From Eledone cirrhosa (lineage: Eukaryota; Mollusca; Cephalopoda; Octopoda; Eledonidae), in assembly GCA_964016885.1 (NCBI GenBank), contig OZ024747.1, forward strand, positions 61,140,897 to 61,204,896: a stretch of 64,000 bases of DNA. Direction: 5' to 3'. The notes under the pieces were generated by a model. It had not been told where the DNA came from. It was given only the letters and a program-made list of their open reading frames with translations, and made no database searches. Shown here in pieces: positions 19,901-38,090 of this stretch; the stretch's first letter is position 1, and each line of letters begins with the position of its first letter. The position numbers and the translations under genes are program-made.

Positions 19901-21434
19901 ATATACACATATATAGAGACATTGATATGAACATATACACATATATAGAGACACTATGGACATATACACATACATAGAGACACTGATATGGACATATACA
20001 CATATATAGAGACATTAATATGAACATATACACATATATAGAGACACTGATATGAACATATACACATATATACAGACATTGATATGGACATATACACATA
20101 TATAGAGACATTGATATGAACATATACACATATATAGAGACACTGATATGGACATATACATATATATAGAGACACTAATATGAACATATACACATATATA
20201 GAGACACTGATATGAACATATACACATATATACAGACATTGATATGGACATATACACATATATAGAGACATTGATATGAACATATACACATATATAGAGA
20301 CACTGATATGGACATATACACATATATAGAGACACTGATATGGACATATACATATATATAGAGACACTAATATGAACATATACACATATATAGAGACACT
20401 GATATATACATATACACATATATACAGACATTGATATGGACATATACACATATATAGAGACATTGATATGAACATATACACATATACAGAGACACTGATA
20501 TGAACATATACACATATATACAGACATTGATATGGACATATACACATATATAGAGACATTGATATGAACATATACACATATATAGAGACACTATGGACAT
20601 ATACACATACATAGAGACACTGATATGGACATATACACATATATAGAGACATTAATATGAATATATACATATATACAGAGACACTGATATGAACATATAC
20701 ACATATATACAGACATTGATATGGACATATACACATATATAGAGACACTGATATGGACATATACACCCATGCAAGCGTGGAACAGGGACGTTGAACGATG
20801 ATGATGATGATGACACATATATAGAGACACTAATATAAACATATACACATATATAGAGACACTGATATGGACATATACACATATATAGAGACATTGATAT
20901 GAACATATACACATATACAGAGACACTGATATGAACATATACACATATATACAGACATTGATATGGACATATACACATATATAGAGACACTGATATGGAC
21001 ATATACACCCATGCAAGCGTGGAACAGGGACGTTGAACGATGATGATGATGATGATGACACATATATAGACATTAATATGAACATATATACATATATAGA
21101 GACATTGATATGAACATATACACATACATAGATACACATATATAGACACTGATATGGACATATACATATATATAGACAGTAATATGAACATATACACATA
21201 TATAGAGACATTGATATGAACATATACACATATATAGAGACACTAATATGAACATATACACATATATAGAGAGATTGATTGGGACATATACACATATATA
21301 GAGACATTGATATGAACATATTCACATATACAGAGACACTGATATGAACATATACACATATATACAGACATTGATATGGACATATACACATATATAGAGA
21401 CATTGATATGAACATATACACATATATAGAGACA
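14661..21434. repeat. higher-order satellite block B, copy 1 (6,774 bp)
   Basis: Equivalent positions recur 6,774 bp further on: 14,661 to 21,435, 16,331 to 23,105, 17,409 to 24,183, 19,225 to 25,999. The shift becomes 6,777 at about 19,540, where a cassette gains one GAT triplet. The block overlaps the right part of block A copy 2, so the two duplication levels are nested. Confidence 0.85.
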
Positions 21435-24400
21435 CTATGGACATATACACATACATAGAGACACTGATATGGACATATACACATATATAGAGACATTAAT
21501 ATGAACATATACACATATATAGAGACACTGATATGAACATATACACATATATACAGACATTGATATGGACATATACACATATATAGAGACATTGATATGA
21601 ACATATACACATATATAGAGACACTGATATGGACATATACACATATATAGAGACACTGATATGGACATATACATATATATAGAGACACTAATATGAACAT
21701 ATACAGATATATAGAGACACTGATATGAACATATACACATATATACAGACATTGATATGGACATATACACATATATAGAGACATTGATATGAACATATAC
21801 ACATATATAGAGACACTGATATGGACATATACACATATATAGAGACACTGATATGGACATATACATATATATAGAGACACTAATATGAACATATACACAT
21901 ATATAGAGACACTGATATATACATATACACATATATACAGACATTGATATGGACATATACACATATATAGAGACATTGATATGAACATATACACATATAT
22001 AGAGACACTGATATGGACATATACACATATATAGAGACACTGATATTAACATATACACATATATAGAGACATTGATATGGACATATACACATATATAGAG
22101 ACATGGATATGGACTTATACACATATATAGAGACATTGATATGGACATATACACATATATAGAGACATTGATATGGACATATACACATATATAGAGACAT
22201 TGATATGGACATAAACACATATATAGAGTCATTGATATGAACATAGACACATATACAGAGACACTTATATGAACATATACACATATATATAGACATTGAT
22301 ATGGACATATACACCCATGCATGCGTGGAACAGGGACGTTAAACGATGATGATGATGATAATGATGACACATATATAGAGACATTAATATGAACATATAT
22401 ACATATATAGAGACATTGATATGAACATGTACACATACATAGAAACACTGATATGAACATATACACATATATAGAGACACTGATTTGGACATATACACAT
22501 ATATAGAGACACTAATATGAACATATACACATATATAGAGACATTGATATAGACATATACACATATATAGAGACATTGATATGAACATATACACATATAT
22601 AGAGACATTGATGTGGACATATACACATATATAGAGACACTGATATGGACATATACACCCATGCAAGCGTGGAACAGGGACGTTAAACGATGATGATGAT
22701 GATGATGACACATATATAGAGACATTAATATGAACATATATACATATATAGAGACATTGATATGAACATATACACATACATAGAAACACTGATATGACAT
22801 ATACACATATATAGAGACACTGATATGGACATATACATATATATAGAGACAATAATATGAACATATACACATATATAGAGACACTAATATGAACATATAC
22901 ACATATATAGAGACATTGATATGGACATATACACATATATAGAGACATTGATATGAACATATACACATATACAGAGACATTGATATGGACATATACACAT
23001 ATATACAGACATTGATATGAACATATACACATATATAGAGACACTATGGACATATACACATACATAGAGACACTGATATGGACATATACACATATATAGA
23101 GACATTAATATGAACATATACACATATACAGAGACACTAATATGAACATATACACATATACAGAGACACTAACATGAACATATACACATATATACAGACA
23201 TTGATATGGACATATACACATACATAGAAACACTGATATGACATATACACATATATAGAGACACTGATATGGACATATACATAAATATAGAGACACTAAT
23301 ATGAACATATACACATATATAGAAACACTGATATGAACATATACACATATATAGAGACATTGATATGAACATATACACATATATAGAGACACTAATATGA
23401 ACATATACACATACATAGAGACATTGATATGAACATATACACATATACAGAGACACTGATATGAACATATACACATATATAGAGACACTGATATGGACAT
23501 ATACACCCATGCAAGCGTGGAACAGGGACGTTAAACGATGATGATGATGATGACACATATATAGAGACATTAATATGAACATATACACATATACAGAGAC
23601 ACTGATATGAACATATACACATATATACAGACATTGATATGGACATATACACATATATAGAGACATTGATATGAACATATACACATATATAGAGACACTA
23701 TGGACATATACACATACATAGAGACACTGATATGGACATATACACATATATAGAGACATTAATATGAATATATACATATATACAGAGACACTGATATGAA
23801 CATATACACAGATATACAGACATTGATATGGACATATACACATATATATAGACATTGATATGGAAATATACACCCACGCTAGCGTGGAACAGGGACGTTA
23901 AACGATAATGATGATGACGATGACACATATATAGAGACACTAATATAAACATATACACATATATAGAGACACTGATATGGACATATACACATATATAGAG
24001 ACATTGATATGAACATATACACATATACAGAGACACTGATATGAACATATACACATATATACAGACATTGATATGGACATATACACATATATAAAGACAC
24101 TGATATGGACATATACACCCATGCAAGCGTGGAACAGGGACGTTGAACGATGATGATGATGATGATGACACATATATAGACATTAATATGAACATATATA
24201 CATATATAGAGACATTGATATGAACATATACACATACATAGATACACATATATAGAGACACTGATATGGACATATACATATATATAGACAGTAATATGAA
24301 CATATACACATATATAGAGACATTGATATGAACATATACACATATATAGAGAGATTAATTGGGACATATACACATATATAGAGACATTGATATGAACATA

Positions 24401-26750
24401 TACACATATACAGAGACACTGATATGAACATATACACATATATACAGACATTGATATGGACATATACACATATATAGAGACATTGATATGAACGTATACA
24501 CATATATAGAGACACTATGGACATATACACATACATAGAGACACTGATATGGACATATACACATATATAGAGACATTAATATGAACATATACACATATAT
24601 AGAGACACTGATATGAACATATACACATATATACAGACATTGATATGGACATATACACATATATAGAGACATTGATATGAACATATACACATATATAGAG
24701 ACACTGATATGGACATATACACATATATAGAGACACTGATATGGACATATACATATATATAGAGACACTAATATGAACATATACACATATATAGAGACAC
24801 TGATATATACATATACACATATATACAGACATTGATATGGACATATACACATATATAGAGACATTGATATGAACATATACACATATATAGAGACACTGAT
24901 ATGGACATATACACATATATAGAGACACTGATATTAACATATACACATATATAGAGACATTGATATGGACATATACACATATATAGAGACATGGATATGG
25001 ACTTATACACATATATAGAGACATTGATATGGACATATACACATATATAGAGACATTGATATGGACATAAACACATATATAGAGTCGTTGATATGAACAT
25101 AGACACATATACAGACACACTTATATGAACATATACACATATATATAGACATTGATATGGACATATACACCCATGCATGCGTGGAACAGGGACGTTGAAC
25201 GATGATGATGATGATAATGATGACACATATATAGAGACATTAATATGAACATATATACATATATAGAGACATTGATATGAACATGTACACATACATAGAA
25301 ACACTGATATGAACATATACACATATATAGAGACACTGATATGGACATATACACATATATAGAGACACTAATATGAACATATACACATATATAGAGACAT
25401 TGATATGGACATATACACATATATAGAGACATTGATATGAACATATACACATATATAGAGACATTGATGTGGACATATACACATATATAGAGACACTGAT
25501 ATGGACATATACACCCATGCAAGCGTGGAACAGGGACGTTAAACGATGATGATGATGATGATGATGATGACACATATATAGAGACATTAATATGAACATA
25601 TATACATATATAGAGACATTGATATGAACATATACACATACATAGAAACACTGATATGACATATACACATATATAGAGACACTGATATGGACATATACAT
25701 ATATATAGAGACACTAATATGAACATATACACATATATAGAGACATTGATATGGACATATACACATATATAGAGACATTGATATGAACATATACACATAT
25801 ACAGAGACACTGATATGAACATATACACATATATACAGACATTGATATGGACATATACACATATATACAGACATTGATATGAACATATACACATATATAG
25901 AGACACTATGGACATATACACATACATAGAGACACTGATATGGACATATACACATATATAGAGACATTAATATGAACATATACACATATACAGAGACACT
26001 AATATGAACATATACACATATACAGAGACACTAATATGAACATATACACATATATACAGACATTGATATGGACATATACACATATATAGAGACACTGATA
26101 TGGACATATACACATATATAGAGACACTAATATGAACATATACACATATACAGAGACACTAATATGAACATATACACATATATACAGACATTGATATGGA
26201 CATATACACATATATAGAGACACTGATATGGACATATACACCCATGCAAGCGTGGAACAGGGACGTTAAACGATGATGATGATGATGATGATGACGATGA
26301 CACATATATAGAGACACTAATATAAACATATACACATATATAGAGACACTGATATGGACATATACATAAATATAGAGACACTAATATGAACATATACACA
26401 TATATAGAAACACTGATATGAACATATACACATATATAGAGACATTGATATGAACATATACACATATATAGAGACACTAATATGAACATATACACATATA
26501 TAGAGACATTGATATGAACATATACACATATATAGAGACACTAATATGAACATATACACATATATAGAGAGATTGATTGGGACATATACACATATATAGA
26601 CATTGATATGAACATATACACATATACAGAGACACTGATATGAACATATACACATATATACAGACATTGATATGGACATATACACATATATAGAGACATT
26701 GATATGAACATATACACATATATAGAGACACTATGGATATATACACATAC
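21435..26750. repeat. higher-order satellite block B, copy 2 (partial)
   Basis: Repeats 14,661-19,975 at a constant 6,774-6,777-bp offset and then diverges into the 2.4-kb block. The 343-codon minus-strand frame at 21,435-22,466 is identical in protein sequence to those at 14,661 and 7,374, giving three copies of that segment. Confidence 0.8.
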
Positions 26751-28406
26751 ATAGAGACACTGATATGGACATATACACATATATAGAGACATTAATATGA
26801 ACATATACACATATATAGAGACACTGATATGAACATATACACATATATACAGACATTGATATGGACATATACACATATATAGAGACATTGATATGAACAT
26901 ATACACATATATAGAGACACTGATATGGACATATACACATATATAGAGACACTGATATGGACATATACATATATATAGAGACACTAATATGAACATATAC
27001 ACATATATAGAGACACTGATATGAACATATACACATATATACAGACATTGATATGAACATATACACATATATAGAGACATTGATATGAACATATACACAT
27101 ATATAGAGACACTGATATGGACATATACACATATATAGAGACACTGATATGGACATATACATATATATAGAGACACTAATATGAACATATACACATATAT
27201 AGAGACACTGATATATACATATACACATATATACAGACATTGATATGGACATATACACATATATAGAGACATTGATATGAACATATACACATATATAGAG
27301 ACACTGATATGGACATATACACATATATAGAGACACTGATATTAACATATACACATATATAGAGACATTGATATGGACATATACACATATATAGAGACAT
27401 GGATATGGACTTCTACACATATATAGAGACATTGATATGGACATATACACATATATAGAGACATTGATATGGACATAAACACATATATAGAGTCATTGAT
27501 ATGAACATAGACACATATACAGACACACTTATATGAACATATACACATATATATAGACATTGATATGGACATATACACCCATGCATGCGTGGAACAGGGA
27601 CGTTAAACGATGATGATGATGATAATGATGACACATATATAGAGACATTAATATGAACATATATACATATATAGAGACATTGATATGAACATGTACACAT
27701 ACATAGAAACACTGATATGAACATATACACATATATAGAGACACTGATATGGACATATACACATATATAGAGACACTAATATGAACATATACACATATAT
27801 AGAGACATTGATATGGACATATACACATATATAGAGACAATGATATGAACATATACACATATATAGAGACATTGATGTGGACATATACACATATATAGAG
27901 ACACTGATATGGACATATACACCCATGCAAGCGTGGAACAGGGACGTTAAACGATGATGATGATGATGATAATGATGACACATATATAGAGACATTAATA
28001 TGAACATATATACATATATAGAGACATTGATATGAACATATACACATACATAGAAACACTGATATGACATATACACATATATAGAGACATTGATATGGAC
28101 ATATACACATATATAGAGACATGGATATGGACTTATACACATATATAGAGACATTGATATGGACATATACACATATATAGAGACATTGATATGAACATAT
28201 ACACATATACAGAGACACTGATATGAACATATACACATATATACAGACATTGATATGGACATATACACATATATACAGACATTGATATGAACATATACAC
28301 ATATATAGAGACACTATGGACATATACACATACATAGAGACACTGATATGGACATATACACATATATAGAGACATTAATATGAACATATACACATATACA
28401 GAGACA
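25999..28406. repeat. 2.4-kb higher-order satellite block C, copy 1
   Basis: Positions 25,999, 28,407 and 30,844 begin the same ordered run of units. The offset is 2,408, falling to 2,405 after the cassette at about 26,251, which has one more GAT than its counterpart at 28,649. Confidence 0.8.
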
Positions 28407-30843
28407 CTAATATGAACATATACACATATACAGAGACACTAATATGAACATATACACATATATACAGACATTGATATGGACATATACACATATATAGAGA
28501 CACTGATATGGACATATACACATATATAGAGACACTAATATGAACATATACACATATACAGAGACACTAATATGAACATATACACATATATACAGACATT
28601 GATATGGACATATACACATATATAGAGACACTGATATGGACATATACACCCATGCAAGCGTGGAACAGGGACGTTAAACGATGATGATGATGATGATGAC
28701 GATGACACATATATAGAGACACTAATATAAACATATACACATATATAGAGACACTGATATGGACATATACATAAATATAGAGACACTAATATGAACATAT
28801 ACACATATATAGAAACACTGATATGAACATATACACATATATAGAGACATTGATATGAACATATACACATATATAGAGACACTAATATGAACATATACAC
28901 ATATATAGAGACATTGATATGAACATATACACATATATAGAGACACTAATATGAACATATACACATATATAGAGAGATTGATTGGGACATATACACATAT
29001 ATAGACATTGATATGAACATATACACATATACAGAGACACTGATATGAACATATACACATATATACAGACATTGATATGGACATATACACATATATAGAG
29101 ACATTGATATGAACATATACACATATATAGAGACACTATGGACATATACACATACATAGAGACACTGATATGGACATATACACATATATAGAGACATTAA
29201 TATGAACATATACACATATATAGAGACACTGATATGAACATATACACATATATACAGACATTGATATGGACATATACACATATATAGAGACATTGATATG
29301 AACATATACACATATATAGAGACACTGATATGGACATATACACATATATAGAGACACTGATATGGACATATACATATATATAGAGACACTAATATGAACA
29401 TATACACATATATAGAGACACTGATATGAACATATACACATATATACAGACATTGATATGGACATATACACATATATAGAGACATTGATATGAACATATA
29501 CACATATATAGAGACACTGATATGGACATATACACATATATAGAGACACTGATATGGACATATACATATATATAGAGACACTAATATGAACATATACACA
29601 TATATAGAGACACTGATATATACATATACACATATATACAGACATTGATATGGACATATACACATATATAGAGACATTGATATGAACATATACACATATA
29701 TAGAGACACTGATATGGACATATACACATATATAGAGACACTGATATTAACATATACACATATATAGAGACATTGATATGGACATATACACATATATAGA
29801 GACATGGATATGGACTTCTACACATATATAGAGACATTGATATGGACATATACACATATATAGAGACATTGATATGGACATAAACACATATATAGAGTCA
29901 TTGATATGAACATAGACACATATACAGACACACTTATATGAACATATACACATATATATAGACATTGATATGGACATATACACCCATGCATGCGTGGAAC
30001 AGGGACGTTAAACGATGATGATGATGATAATGATGACACATATATAGAGACATTAATATGAACATATATACATATATAGAGACATTGATATGAACATGTA
30101 CACATACATAGAAACACTGATATGAACATATACACATATATAGAGACACTGATATGGACATATACACATATATAGAGACACTAATATGAACATATACACA
30201 TATATAGAGACATTGATATGGACATATACACATATATAGAGACAATGATATGAACATATACACATATATAGAGACATTGATGTGGACATATACACATATA
30301 TAGAGACACTGATATGGACATATACACCCATGCAAGCGTGGAACAGGGACGTTAAACGATGATGATGATGATGATAATGATGACACATATATAGAGACAT
30401 TAATATGAACATATATACATATATAGAGACATTGATATGAACATATACACATACATAGAAACACTGATATGACATATACACATATATAGAGACACTGATA
30501 TGGACATATACATATATATAGAGACAATAATATGAACATATACACATATATAGAGACACTAATATGAACATATACACATATATAGAGACATTGATATGGA
30601 CATATACACATATATAGAGACATTGATATGAACATATACACATATACAGAGACACTGATATGAACATATACACATATATACAGACATTGATATGGACATA
30701 TACACATATATACAGACATTGATATGAACATATACACATATATAGAGACACTATGGACATATACACATACATAGAGACACTGATATGGACATATACACAT
30801 ATATAGAGACATTAATATGAACATATACACATATACAGAGACA
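28407..30843. repeat. 2.4-kb higher-order satellite block C, copy 2
   Basis: Second copy; the distance to the third copy is 2,437 bp, which is 32 more than 2,405, so it differs by about one satellite unit. Cassettes at 28,649, 29,984 and 30,332 match those at 26,251, 27,588 and 27,930. Confidence 0.8.
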
Positions 30844-31400
30844 CTAATATGAACATATACACATATACAGAGACACTAATATGAACATATACACATATAT
30901 ACAGACATTGATATGGACATATACACATATATAGAGACACTGATATGGACATATACACATATATAGAGACACTAATATGAACATATACACATATACAGAG
31001 ACACTAATATGAACATATACACATATATACAGACATTGATATGGACATATACACATATATAGAGACACTGATATGGACATATACACCCATGCAAGCGTGG
31101 AACAGGGACGTTAAACGATGATGATGATGATGATGACGATGACACATATATAGAGACACTAATATAAACATATACACATATATAGAGACACTGATATGGA
31201 CATATACATAAATATAGAGACACTAATATGAACATATACACATATATAGAAACACTGATATGAACATATACACATATATAGAGACATTGATATGAACATA
31301 TACACATATATAGAGACACTAATATGAACATATACACATATATAGAGACATTGATATGAACATATACACATATACAGAGACACTGATATGAACATATACA
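30844..31400. repeat. 2.4-kb higher-order satellite block C, copy 3 (partial)
   Basis: Starts with the same run as 25,999 and 28,407, including the cassette at 31,088 whose triplet tract ends in gacgatgac, then departs into another unit order at about 31,350-31,400. Confidence 0.7.
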
Positions 31401-32733
31401 CATATATAGAGACACTGATATGGACATATACACCCATGCAAGCGTGGAACAGGGACGTTAAACGATGATGATGATGATGACACATATATAGAGACATTAA
31501 TATGAACATATACACATATATAGAGACATTGATGTGGACATATACACATATATAGAGGCATTGATATGAACATATTCACATATACAGAGACACTGATATG
31601 AACATATACACATATACAGAGACACTGATATGAACATATACACATATATACAGACATCGATATGGACATATACACATATATAGAGACACTGATATAGACA
31701 TTGATATAGACATATACACCCATGCAAGCGTGGAACAGGGATGTTAAACGATGATGATGATGATGATGATGATGACGATGACACATATATAGAGACATTG
31801 ATATGAACATATACACATACATAGAAACACTGATATGACAAATACACATATATAGAGACACTGATATGAACATATACACATATATAGAAACACTGATATG
31901 AACATATACACATATATAGAGACACTGATATGGACATATACACATATATAGAGACATTGATATGAACATATACACATATATACAGACATTGATATGGACA
32001 TATACACATATATAGAGACACTGATGTGGACATATACACATATATAGAGACATTGATATGAACATATACACATATACAGAGACACTGATATGAACATATA
32101 CACATATATACAGACATTGATATGAACATATACACATATATAGAGACACTATGGACATATACACATACATAGAGACACTGATATGGACATATACACATAT
32201 ATAGAGACATTAATATGAACACATACACATATATAGAGACACTGATATGGACATATACACATATATAGAGACACTAATATGAACATATACACATATATAG
32301 AGACATCGATATGGACATATACACATATATAGAGACATTGATATGAACATATACACATATACAGAGACACTGATATGAACATATACACATATATACAGAC
32401 ATTGATATGGACATATACACATATATAGAGAGACTGATATGGACATATACACCCATGCAAGCGTGGAACAGGGACGTTAAACGATGATGATGATGACACA
32501 TATATAGAGACATTAATATGAACATATATACATATATAGAGACATTGATATGAACATATGCACATACATAGAAACACTGATATGATATATACACATATAT
32601 AGAGACACTGATATGGACATATACGTATATATAGAGACACTAATATGAACATATACACATATATAGAAACACTGATATGAACATATACACATATAGAGAC
32701 ATTGATGTGGACATATACACATATATAGAGACA

Positions 32734-33038
32734 CTAATATGAACATATACACATACATAGAGACACTGATATTAACATATACACATATATAGAGACACTA
32801 ATATGAACATATACACATATATAGAGACATTGATATGGACATATACACATATATAGAGGCATTGATATGAACATATACACATATACAGAGACACTGATAT
32901 GAACATATACACATATACAGAGACACTGATATGAACATATACACATATATACAGACATCGATATGGACATATACACATATATAGAGACACTGATATGGAC
33001 ATATACACCCATGCAAGCGTGGAACAGGGACGTTAAAC

Positions 33039-33070
<32 letters not shown>

Positions 33071-35508
33071 CACATATATAGAGACACTAATATAAACATA
33101 TACACATATATAGAGACACTAATATGGACATATACACATATATAGAGACATTGATATGAACATATACACATATACAGAGACACTGATATGAACATATACA
33201 CATATATACAGACATTGATATGGACATATACACATATATAGAGACACTGATATGGACATATAGACCCATGCAAGCGTGGAACATGGACGTTAAACGATGA
33301 TGATGATGATGATGACACATATATAGACATTAATATGAACATATATACATATATAGAGACATTGATATGAACATATACACATACATAGAAACACTGATAT
33401 GACATATACACATATATAGAGACACTGATATGGACATATACATATATATAGAGACACTAATATGAACATATACACATATATAGAGACACTAATATGAACA
33501 TATACACATATATAGAGACACTGATATGGACATATACACATATATAGAGACATTGATATGAACATATACACATACACAGAGACACTGATATGAACATATA
33601 CACATATATACAGACATTGATATGGACATATACACATATATAGAGACACTGATATGGACATAGACACCCATGCAAGCGTGGAACAGGGACGTTAAACGAT
33701 GATGATGATGATGATTATGATGATGACACATATATAGAGACACTAATATGAACATATACACATATTTAGAGACACTATGGACATATACACATACATAGAG
33801 ACACTGATATGGACATATACACATATATACAGACATTAATATGAATATATACACATATATAGAGACATTGATATGAACATATACACATATACAGAGACAC
33901 TGATATGAACATATACACAGATATACAGACATTGATATGGACATATACACATATATAGAGACATTGATATGAACATATACACATATTTAGAGACACTATG
34001 GACATATACACATACATAGAGACACTGATATGGACATATACGCATATATAGAGACATTAATATGAATATATACACATATATAGAGACATTGATATGAACA
34101 TATACACATATACAGAGACACTGATATGAACATATACACATATATACAGACATTGATATGGACATATACACATATATAGAGACATTGATATGAACATATA
34201 CACATATTTAGAGACACTATGGACATATACACATACATAGAGACACTGATATGGACATATACACATATATAGAGACATTAATATGAATATATACACATAT
34301 ATAAAGACATTGATATGAACAGAGACACTGATATGAACATATACACAGATATACAGACATTGATATGGACATATACACATATATATAGACATTGATATGG
34401 ACATATACACCCACGCTAGCGTGGAACAGGGACGTTAAACGACGATGATGATGATGATGATGACACATATATAGAGACACTAATATAAACATACACACAT
34501 ATATAGACACTGATATGGACATATACACATATATAGAGACATTGATATGAACATATACACATATATAGAGACACTGATATGAACATATACACATATATAC
34601 AGACATTGATATGGACATATACACATATATAGAGACACTGATATGGACATATACACCCATGCAAGCGTGGAACAGGGACGTTAAACGATGATGATGATGA
34701 TGATGACACATATATAGACATTAATATGAACATATATACATATATAGAGACATTGATATGAACATATACACATACATAGATACACATATATAGAGACACT
34801 GATATGGACATATACATATATATAGACAGTAATATGAACATATACACATATATAGAGACATTGATATGAACATATACACATATATAGAGACACTAATATG
34901 AACATATACACATATATAGAGACATTGATTGGGACATATACACATATATAGAGACATTAATATGAACATATACACATATACAGAGACACTGATATGAACA
35001 TATACACATATATACAGACATTGATATGGACATATACACATACATAGAGACATTGATATGAACATATACACATATATAGAGACACTATGGACATATACAC
35101 ATATATAGAGACACTGATATGGACATATACACATATATAGAGACACTGATATGGACATATACACATATATAGAGACATTAATATGAACATATACACATAT
35201 ATAGAGACACTGATATGGACATATACACATATATAGAGACACTGATATGGACATATACACATATATAGAGACACTGATATGAACATATATACATATATAG
35301 AGACACAAATATGAACATATACACATATATAGAGACATTGATATGGACATATACACATATATAGAGACATTGATATGAACATATACACATATACAGAGAC
35401 ACTGATATGAACATATACACATATATACAGACATTGATATGGACATATACACATATATAGAGACACTGATATGGACATATACACCCATGCAAGCGTGGAA
35501 CAGGGACG
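32734..35508. repeat. 2.75-2.83-kb higher-order satellite block D, copy 1
   Basis: Ordered units at 33,489, 33,775, 33,836 and 33,996 recur at 36,239, 36,606, 36,667 and 36,827. The shift goes from 2,750 to 2,831 bp, so copy 2 gained about 80 bp between 36,240 and 36,600, where a partial duplication (gagacacatatatagagaca) is visible at about 36,330. The same series occurs in a more distant form at 760-1,560, 5,810-6,700 and 13,090-13,990. Confidence 0.7.
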
Positions 35509-35822
35509 TTAAACGATGATGATGATGATGATGATGACACATATATAGACATTAATATGAACATATACACATATACAGAGACACTGATATGAACATATAC
35601 ACATATATAGACATTGATATGGACATATACACATATATAGAGACATTGATATGAACGTATACACATATACAGAGACACTGATATGAACATATACACATAT
35701 ACAGAGACACTGATATGAACATATACACATATATACAGACACCGATATGGACATATACACATATATAGAGACACTGATATGGACATATACACCCATGCAA
35801 GCGTGGAACAGGGACGTTAAAC

Positions 35823-35854
<32 letters not shown>

Positions 35855-36525
35855 CACATATATAGAGACACTAATATAAACATATACACATATATAGAGA
35901 CACTAATATGGACATATACACATATATAGAGACATTGATATGAACATATACACATATACAGAGACACTGATATGAACATATACACATATATACAGACATT
36001 GATATGGACATATACACATATATAGAGACACTGATATGGACATATAGACCCATGCAAGCGTGGAACATGGACGTTAAACGATGATGATGATGATAATGAC
36101 ACATATATAGACATTAATATGAACATATATACATATATAGAGACATTGATATGAACATATACACATACATAGAAACACTGATATGACATATACACATATA
36201 TAGAGACACTGATATGGACATATACATATATATAGACACTAATATGAACATATACACATATATAGAAACACTGATATGAACATATACACATATATAGAGA
36301 CATTGATATGAACATATACACATATATAGAGACACATATATAGAGACACTGATATGGACATATACACATATATAGAGACATTGATATGAACATATACACA
36401 TACACAGAGACACTGATATGAACATATACACATATATACAGACATTGATATGGACATATACACATATATAGAGACACTGATATGGACATAGACACCCATG
36501 CAAGCGTGGAACAGGGACGTTAAAC

Positions 36526-36557
<32 letters not shown>

Positions 36558-38090
36558 CACATATATAGAGACACTAATATGAACATATACACATATTTAG
36601 AGACACTATGGACATATACACATACATAGAGACACTGATATGGACATATACACATATATACAGACATTAATATGAATATATACACATATATAGAGACATT
36701 GATATGAACATATACACATATACAGAGACACTGATATGAACATATACACAGGTATACAGACATTGATATGGACATATACACATATATAGAGACATTGATA
36801 TGAACATATACACATATTTAGAGACACTATGGACATATACACATACATAGAGACACTGATATGGACATATACACATATATAGAGACATTAATATGAATAT
36901 ATACACATATATAGAGACATTGATATGAACATATACACATATACAGAGACACTGATATGAACATATACACATATATACAGACATTGATATGGACATATAC
37001 ACATATATAGAGACATTGATATGAACATATACACATATTTAGAGACACTATGGACATATACACATACATAGAGACACTGATATGGACATATACACATATA
37101 TAGAGACATTAATATGAATATATACACATATATAAAGACATTGATATGAACATATACACATATACAGAGACACTGATATGAACATATACACAGATATACA
37201 GACATTGATATGGACATATACACATATATATAGACATTGATATGGACATATACACCCACGCTAGCATGGAACAGGGACGTTAAACGACGATGATGATGAT
37301 GATGATGACACATATATAGAGACACTAATATAAACATACACACATATATAGAGACACTGATATGGACATATACACATATATAGAGACATTGATATGAACA
37401 TATACACATATACAGAGACACTGATATGAACATATACACATATATACAGACATTGATATGGACATATACACATATATAGAGACACTGATATGGACATATA
37501 CACCCATGCAAGCGTGGAACAGGGACGTTAAACGATGATGATGATGATGATGATGATTACACATATATAGAGACACTAATATGAACATATACACATATTT
37601 AGAGACACTGTGGACATATACACATACATAGAGACACTGATATGGACATATACACATATATACAGACATTAATATGAATATATACACATATATAGAGACA
37701 TTGATATGAACATATACACATATACAGAGACACTGATATGAACATATACACATATATACAGACATTGATATGGACATATACACATATATAGAGACATTGA
37801 TATGAATATATACACATATATAGAGACACTATGGACATATACACATACATAGAGACACTGATATGGACATATACACATATATAGAGACATTAATATGAAT
37901 ATATACACATATATAGAGACATTGATATGAACATATACACATATACAGAGACACTGATATGAACATATACACAGATATACAGACATTGATATGGACATAT
38001 ACACATATATAGAGACACTGATATGGACATATACACCCATGCAAGCGTGGAACAGGGACGTTAAACGATGATGATGATGATGATGATGAC
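35509..38090. repeat. 2.75-2.83-kb higher-order satellite block D, copy 2
   Basis: Second copy of 32,734-35,508. It carries the rarer cacatatttagagacactatgg unit variant at the same relative positions, and the cccacgctagc cassette variant at 37,253, which matches 34,409. Confidence 0.65.
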
